From: Candidatus Pacearchaeota archaeon
Lineage (GTDB): Archaea; Nanoarchaeota; Nanoarchaeia; Pacearchaeales; GW2011-AR1
Reading direction: 5' to 3'
DNA length: 64,000 nucleotides
Assembly (NCBI GenBank): GCA_023228065.1
Contig: JALOBX010000001.1
Location: forward strand, 1-64,000
A program made the position numbers and the translations under genes. The first letter of the stretch is position 1, and every line of letters begins with the position of its first letter. A model generated the notes under the pieces. The model saw only the letters and a program-made list of their open reading frames with translations. It did no database searches and was not told the origin of the DNA. Below are positions 59,276 to 64,000 of this stretch, piece by piece.

Positions 59276-61153
59276 ATGAATAATAAAAGTGGTGAAGTGG
59301 GGACACCAACAATTTTTTCAAAAAAAAATCGTAGGGGGCAAGTGACAATTTTTATAATACTTGCAATAATTCTTGTTACTGGAGTTGCATTATTTTTTGT
59401 TTTTAGAGATACTATTACTTTCAGAAAAATTCCTGCAACAATGGAACCGGTTTATACGACTTTTCTTACTTGTGTTGAAGAAAAAACTCTTACTGGAATT
59501 GAACTTTTAGAAAGCCAAGCAGGTTATATTGAATTGCCTGAATTTGAAAGAGGTTCTTCATATATGCCGTTTTCATCCCAATTAAATTTTCTTGGAAATC
59601 CTATTCCTTATTGGTATTATGTATCAAAGAGCAATATAGAGAAAGAACAAGTTCCTACTGAACAAGATATGGAAGAAAGCCTTGGTGACTTTATAGAAGA
59701 GAAGATAACTGAATGTGATTTTGGAAATTATTATCCACAAGGTTTTGAAATAACCCAAGGGGAGCCAATTGCTGATGTTAACATAAACTCAAATAATGTT
59801 GATGTAAAATTAAATATGAACTTAGATATTACTAGGGGAGAAGAAAATGCTTTTATAGAAACTCATGAAGTAAATGTGAAATCTAGTTTAGGAGCTCTTT
59901 ACTCTTCGGCAAAAAAAATTTATGAAAAAGAGCAGAGAGAATTATTTTTAGAAAACTATGGTGTTGAGACATTGAGACTTTATGCTCCTGTTGACGGAGT
60001 TCAAATGTCATGTAGTCCAAAAACATGGAATGCTGATGAAGTCTTCAATGATTTGCAGGAAATGATTGAAACAACTACTTTATTATTAAGAACTGAAAAT
60101 CCTTCGGATGTAGATGAGAAACATTTTTTTATTGATGCTGGAGTAAGTGAAGGAGTAAGATTCTTAAATTCTAGAAATTGGTCAAATAGTTTTGAAGTTA
60201 ATCCTTCACAGGAAAATCTCTTAATTGCAACTCCTGTTGGAAATCAACCCGGGTTAGGAATACTTGGATTTTGTTATGTCTCTTATCATTTTGTTTATAA
60301 TGTGAAATATCCAGTTCTAGTTCAAGTTTATAATGGAAATGAAGTCTTTCAATTCCCTATGGCTGTTGTAATTCAAGGAAATAAACCCAGAAAAGCTTTA
60401 AACTCGACAGCTAAAATCGCAACAACAGGTTTATGTTCTTATAAAAATACTCCTGCGACTATAACCACTTATGACACAAATTTGAATCCAGTTAATAGTT
60501 TTATTTCATATGAATGTTTTGGAGAAAGTTGTGATATTGGAAGAACTTCTTCAGGAACATTAACAACAGATTTCCCCCAATGCACTAATGGTTATCTTAT
60601 AGCAAGAGCAGATGGTTTTAATGAGAAAAGATATTTGTATTCTACAACACAAGAAGGGACTGCACAGATTATTTTAGATAAACTTTATGGAATAAATGTA
60701 AATTTAAAATTAGGGGGGACAGATTATAATGGAAATGCAATTATTTATTTTACTTCCGAAGAAAATTCAAAAATAGTTTCTTATCCTGAACAGAAAAAAG
60801 TAAATTTAAGTGAAGGACAATATGAAGTTGCAGTTTATATTTATAGAGATTCTTCGATACAGCTTCCAGAAGCTACTTCCAGGCAATGTGTTGATGTTCC
60901 AAGCTCTGGAATTGGAGGATTATTTGGAGCAAAAGAACAAAATTGTTTTGATGTTAAAACTCCTTCGCAATTAGTTTCAAATGTTCTCGCTGGCGGCGGA
61001 ACACAAGACTATTCTATCACAGAAGATGAATTAAAAAATTCGAATACCTTAGAAATAAAAGCAGATTCATTCCCTGTTCCAAAAACAATTGAGGAATTTC
61101 AAAACAATTATCAAATCTTTGAAGAAAAAGGATTAGAAATTAATTTCAGATGA
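59276..61153 (+). CDS. Large membrane-anchored surface protein with pilin-like signal
   Basis: This product of 625 residues starts at ATG 59276; an upstream in-frame start at 59198 lies inside the preceding gene. The N-terminus has an RRGQVTIFIILAIILVTGVA segment (about 20-39) resembling a class III signal or anchor. The exposed part has scattered Cys and beta-strand repeats. It overlaps the start of the next gene (ATGA), so the two are co-translated. It is not recognised by family. Confidence 0.6.
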   Translation: MNNKSGEVGTPTIFSKKNRRGQVTIFIILAIILVTGVALFFVFRDTITFRKIPATMEPVYTTFLTCVEEKTLTGIELLESQAGYIELPEFERGSSYMPFSSQLNFLGNPIPYWYYVSKSNIEKEQVPTEQDMEESLGDFIEEKITECDFGNYYPQGFEITQGEPIADVNINSNNVDVKLNMNLDITRGEENAFIETHEVNVKSSLGALYSSAKKIYEKEQRELFLENYGVETLRLYAPVDGVQMSCSPKTWNADEVFNDLQEMIETTTLLLRTENPSDVDEKHFFIDAGVSEGVRFLNSRNWSNSFEVNPSQENLLIATPVGNQPGLGILGFCYVSYHFVYNVKYPVLVQVYNGNEVFQFPMAVVIQGNKPRKALNSTAKIATTGLCSYKNTPATITTYDTNLNPVNSFISYECFGESCDIGRTSSGTLTTDFPQCTNGYLIARADGFNEKRYLYSTTQEGTAQIILDKLYGINVNLKLGGTDYNGNAIIYFTSEENSKIVSYPEQKKVNLSEGQYEVAVYIYRDSSIQLPEATSRQCVDVPSSGIGGLFGAKEQNCFDVKTPSQLVSNVLAGGGTQDYSITEDELKNSNTLEIKADSFPVPKTIEEFQNNYQIFEEKGLEINFR

Positions 61154-64000
61154 CAAGAAATAAAAAAATAGGTATTGGAATGTATTTATTATTTGTAATT
61201 TTATTTTTGAGCTTTATCTCTGCATATACTCGTTCAGATGTTCAATGGTCTGTGCAGCCAACACAAACAACTAATCTGGAAAAAGCAGTATGTCAGGAAG
61301 GGCAAGATTTTGCAATTCAAATTGCTCCTCTTGGATGCACTCCTGCTGTGATAAGAAGCGACTTGCTTGAAGAAAATGATGTTCCTGTTTATTGTCAACT
61401 GTCAGCAACAAAAATAAATCCATTAATTGATGTAGAAGCAATAGATGCTATTTCTTTTTCTGGGAAATATCCTAAAGAAGTTTCAGGAATTGGTTTCCAT
61501 CCTGCAAAAGCAGCTGTTGGAATCAAAGGACAATTAAATTCTCCGGTCTTAAATAATATTGGATATGTTGTTATTAATTTAGAAAAACAAGCAAATGTTT
61601 CTGCAATTCCTGATTCTATTTCTGGAACATTAAGTGCGAAGGTAAGATACAATGTAAAAAATGCTTTTGGTGTTGGTAATGCATTATTTCATTTACCTGA
61701 AATCAACGATGAAGAATGGGAATCAAGAAGATACCAATATACATTTTGGAGCGGGAAAGGAACATTAAGAGCAGAGAATATTGAAAATGATGAAGCACAA
61801 ATTTCTGTTTATTCTAATGACAGACAAATATCCAGTGTAACTTTAAAGAAAGGAGAAACTTCAGGAAATATTTATCTTCCCGAATTTGAATGTCAAGCAG
61901 GATTAAAATTACAATTGGTTGGATTAGAAAATCCAGATACAAGAGCAAAGTTAAGAATTAATGCTGAAATAGTTGAAGTTGCCGAGGGAGAAAAGTTTTT
62001 GGATAATAAATGTACAGTAAAGCAAATAAGAAAAAAAGGATTGGAACAGAAAGTAGGAATAAGTTGTGCTGAAGATGATAAAGCAAATAATTTTAATTTA
62101 ATCATAAATCCAAAAGCTTTATTGACAATAAATGGTGTTGAACAAGAAGTTGAACTTGGGCAGTGGTTGTATGATTCTGATACATTATTGGATGGAAGAC
62201 AAAGCATTTATGTTGCATATATGGGGACTAAAGCTAATTCAAAAGATTCAAAAGATTTGTATATTTATTTTATAAATTCTCCTGAAAAAAAAGATAAATT
62301 AAGTGAAGATGAACTTTCCCGCATGAATCTTTTTGTTGGTGATTTGATTGCTCACGGAGAAAGTATTCAAGATAGGAATTTGGATAAAGTTATTAATAGC
62401 TTAAAATTCTCTGCAGGAGCTGCTGCATTATTTGGACAATTCCTTAAAGAAGGAAAAGGTATTGCTTGGGCAAATTTTGGAGAAGAAATAACAATATTTG
62501 ACAAAACAATTTCTATTCTTGGTTTTTCGGAAGCACAAAATATTGAACTTATCGGAACTGCCAAGGAAAATTATGACAATGCTGTAACAGATTATGAAAC
62601 AATCAGAAATCAATTTGCTTCAGAAAGATATATTGGAGATGTTAATTCGACATTTGGGGAACAAGCATTATATCAGGAAATTATTCTTTCATGGAATTCA
62701 AATCAGAAAGCAACAGTTATTGAATTGTGCAAAGAATTCATGCAAAATTATCCTCATTCAAATACCAATATAGCAGAGTATTGCAAAAATGATTATCATC
62801 TTTCAAATAGCGATTCTCAAAATATTTATGTTACAATCAATAAACAAACAAGGCAAATTTCTTTTGATGGAATTTATGAACCTAGTTTTGCAGATTACAG
62901 TTCAGAGATATTAATCCGAGGTTCTAATGGGAAAGTATCTACATTAACATTGACAAAGAATGGAATCATAAATTTAAATGAATTTAAAAGTGATGAAAGT
63001 AAAAACACTAATGATTATATCCAGTTTGTTTCTCTTGATGATACATTTGCTACAGTAGTAATCAGCGCAAATGGAAAAACAGAAAGAATAAAACTTGAAA
63101 AGGGAATTCAGCAAACAATTGAAGATTATATTTTTAGTCTTCAGGAAATTAATATAAAGAAAGTTGCAAAAGTTTCTGTTATTTCTAATATTAATAATGC
63201 AGGAACTCAAACTAACTTTAGTTTTAAAATAGGAATAGAAAAAAGGGCAATTGTTCTTCCTCCAGAAAAAGTCAAGCAGACAATATCTAATTTAAACAAA
63301 GAGATTAAAGAGTGGGAAAAAATGTCTAGTTCTCTTGGGAAAGTTGTGGAGGGACTTAAGACTGGATGTGTCATTGCAGGAGCTGCATTGGTAGCAAAAA
63401 ATTTTATTTCTAATCTTGGTGGAACAGGAATTGCTAGACAATCTGTTATGCAAGGAAGTGGAGGATGGAATGAAAGATGTTCTGATTTAGTTGCAAAAGG
63501 AACTTATTCTTCAATGGATCAATGTTTCACAGAAAATTCAGAAGAGATTGATTCAGATGTTTCAGAGCTTTCTGGTTTAATTGAACAGCAGAATACTCAA
63601 ATAAAACAACTTGAAGAAGGAATAACTACACAAGAATTTTTGTCAGATAATGTTGTTGATACAGATGCCTTTGTAAAAAGTTATTCTCCCCAAGTCACTA
63701 ATACAATGAAGAATCTCCCAGAACAAATTGCAGACCCGAATGGACTTGGAGCTCCTATAAGCAAAAATGAAATGGTTACTATTCTTTCTTATGATGCATG
63801 GAAACAGGGAAAATATAGTGTAGAACAATTAAGAGATATTGAATTGTACACGAAAGTTTTGAATAATCCTAATTCAAATGAGGGATTAAAAAACATTGCA
63901 AATTCAAGACTTTATTCTCGTTTCTCCGATATAAAAGCAAATTCAGAGAACTATGCTCAAATTTCTAATTGGGCAGATGACTTGAGATTATCAACAGATA
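61150..64000 (+). CDS. Large secreted protein, partial at window end
   Basis: The frame opens at ATG 61150 (overlapping the preceding stop) and stays open to base 64000, so at least 950 codons are present. A signal peptide (KIGIGMYLLFVILFLSFISA) is followed by a VQWSVQPTQTTNLEKAVC start of the mature region. A central segment (about residues 475-545, NYDNAVTDYETIRNQFASER, then AIELCKEFMQNYPHS-type helices) looks like TPR repeats, and coiled-coil and Cys-containing parts follow. Function is unknown. Confidence 0.65.
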   Translation, partial: MTRNKKIGIGMYLLFVILFLSFISAYTRSDVQWSVQPTQTTNLEKAVCQEGQDFAIQIAPLGCTPAVIRSDLLEENDVPVYCQLSATKINPLIDVEAIDAISFSGKYPKEVSGIGFHPAKAAVGIKGQLNSPVLNNIGYVVINLEKQANVSAIPDSISGTLSAKVRYNVKNAFGVGNALFHLPEINDEEWESRRYQYTFWSGKGTLRAENIENDEAQISVYSNDRQISSVTLKKGETSGNIYLPEFECQAGLKLQLVGLENPDTRAKLRINAEIVEVAEGEKFLDNKCTVKQIRKKGLEQKVGISCAEDDKANNFNLIINPKALLTINGVEQEVELGQWLYDSDTLLDGRQSIYVAYMGTKANSKDSKDLYIYFINSPEKKDKLSEDELSRMNLFVGDLIAHGESIQDRNLDKVINSLKFSAGAAALFGQFLKEGKGIAWANFGEEITIFDKTISILGFSEAQNIELIGTAKENYDNAVTDYETIRNQFASERYIGDVNSTFGEQALYQEIILSWNSNQKATVIELCKEFMQNYPHSNTNIAEYCKNDYHLSNSDSQNIYVTINKQTRQISFDGIYEPSFADYSSEILIRGSNGKVSTLTLTKNGIINLNEFKSDESKNTNDYIQFVSLDDTFATVVISANGKTERIKLEKGIQQTIEDYIFSLQEINIKKVAKVSVISNINNAGTQTNFSFKIGIEKRAIVLPPEKVKQTISNLNKEIKEWEKMSSSLGKVVEGLKTGCVIAGAALVAKNFISNLGGTGIARQSVMQGSGGWNERCSDLVAKGTYSSMDQCFTENSEEIDSDVSELSGLIEQQNTQIKQLEEGITTQEFLSDNVVDTDAFVKSYSPQVTNTMKNLPEQIADPNGLGAPISKNEMVTILSYDAWKQGKYSVEQLRDIELYTKVLNNPNSNEGLKNIANSRLYSRFSDIKANSENYAQISNWADDLRLSTD

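Noticed and set aside
1..64000. CRISPR array or restriction/defence island
   Set aside because: No evenly spaced direct repeats with unique spacers and no Cas, restriction or toxin-antitoxin proteins were recognised.

Overview
This is a 64 kb piece of an AT-rich archaeal chromosome. The archaeal assignment rests on both subunits of the family D DNA polymerase, RadA, an RPA-type single-strand binding protein, a GINS subunit, aIF2-alpha, aEF1-beta, ribosomal proteins S3Ae, L44e and S15/S13e, SRP54 and FtsY, Bud32, an archaeal TyrRS, endonuclease Q, and promoters with TATA boxes about 26 nt before leaderless starts. The very small genes, the class III prepilin peptidase with many mini-pilins and the unrecognised surface proteins point to a DPANN archaeon, probably of the Pacearchaeota/Woesearchaeota (Nanoarchaeota-like) group. 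That lineage call is inference; no 16S rRNA gene is present.

Layout. 0-6 kb: a DP1 / HAD nucleotidase / DP2 operon. 6-21 kb: mixed housekeeping and accessory genes, including a candidate structured RNA (about 6.52-6.63 kb), a TctA-like permease, TyrRS, an FmrO-like rRNA methyltransferase, M16 and arginase-family enzymes, two cytidylate deaminases, and an XPF/Hef system split into separate nuclease and helicase genes. 21-38 kb: a large cell-surface region with small membrane proteins, coiled-coil proteins, a type IV pilus/archaellum-like ATPase and a fused two-domain platform protein. A run of about nine class III signal-bearing mini-pilins follows, interrupted by a clan CD (caspase/gingipain-like) surface peptidase carrying Cys-rich modules, and the region ends with the prepilin peptidase. 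38-49 kb: information processing (aEF1-beta, RPA, RadA, NDP kinase, EndoQ, aIF2-alpha, RecJ-like/GAN, S15). 49-59 kb: tRNA-Gln, Bud32, SRP54, a bacterial-type tRNA-guanine transglycosylase, FtsY, phosphoglycerate mutase, GINS, tRNA-Thr, S3Ae, L44e and tRNA-Val. 59-64 kb: two large surface/secreted proteins, the second cut by the window end.

How genes work together. The replication and repair set (PolD, RPA, RadA, GINS, RecJ-like, EndoQ, Hef halves) is scattered in small operons. The pilus ATPase, platform, pilins and prepilin peptidase form one secretion/assembly apparatus that likely displays the neighbouring Cys-rich peptidase and other surface proteins. SRP54 and FtsY lie 1.2 kb apart and feed the same membrane-targeting route.

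Most unusual observations. Two genes (the pilus ATPase and Bud32) have their last 12-15 codons duplicated downstream, with mainly synonymous differences and short repeats between the copies. A coiled-coil membrane protein is split exactly at an A AAA AAG slippery heptamer, with the homologous tail in the -1 frame. There is a pseudoknot-capable structured RNA between convergent genes. The pilin array is dense and interrupted by the caspase-like/knottin-like surface peptidase.
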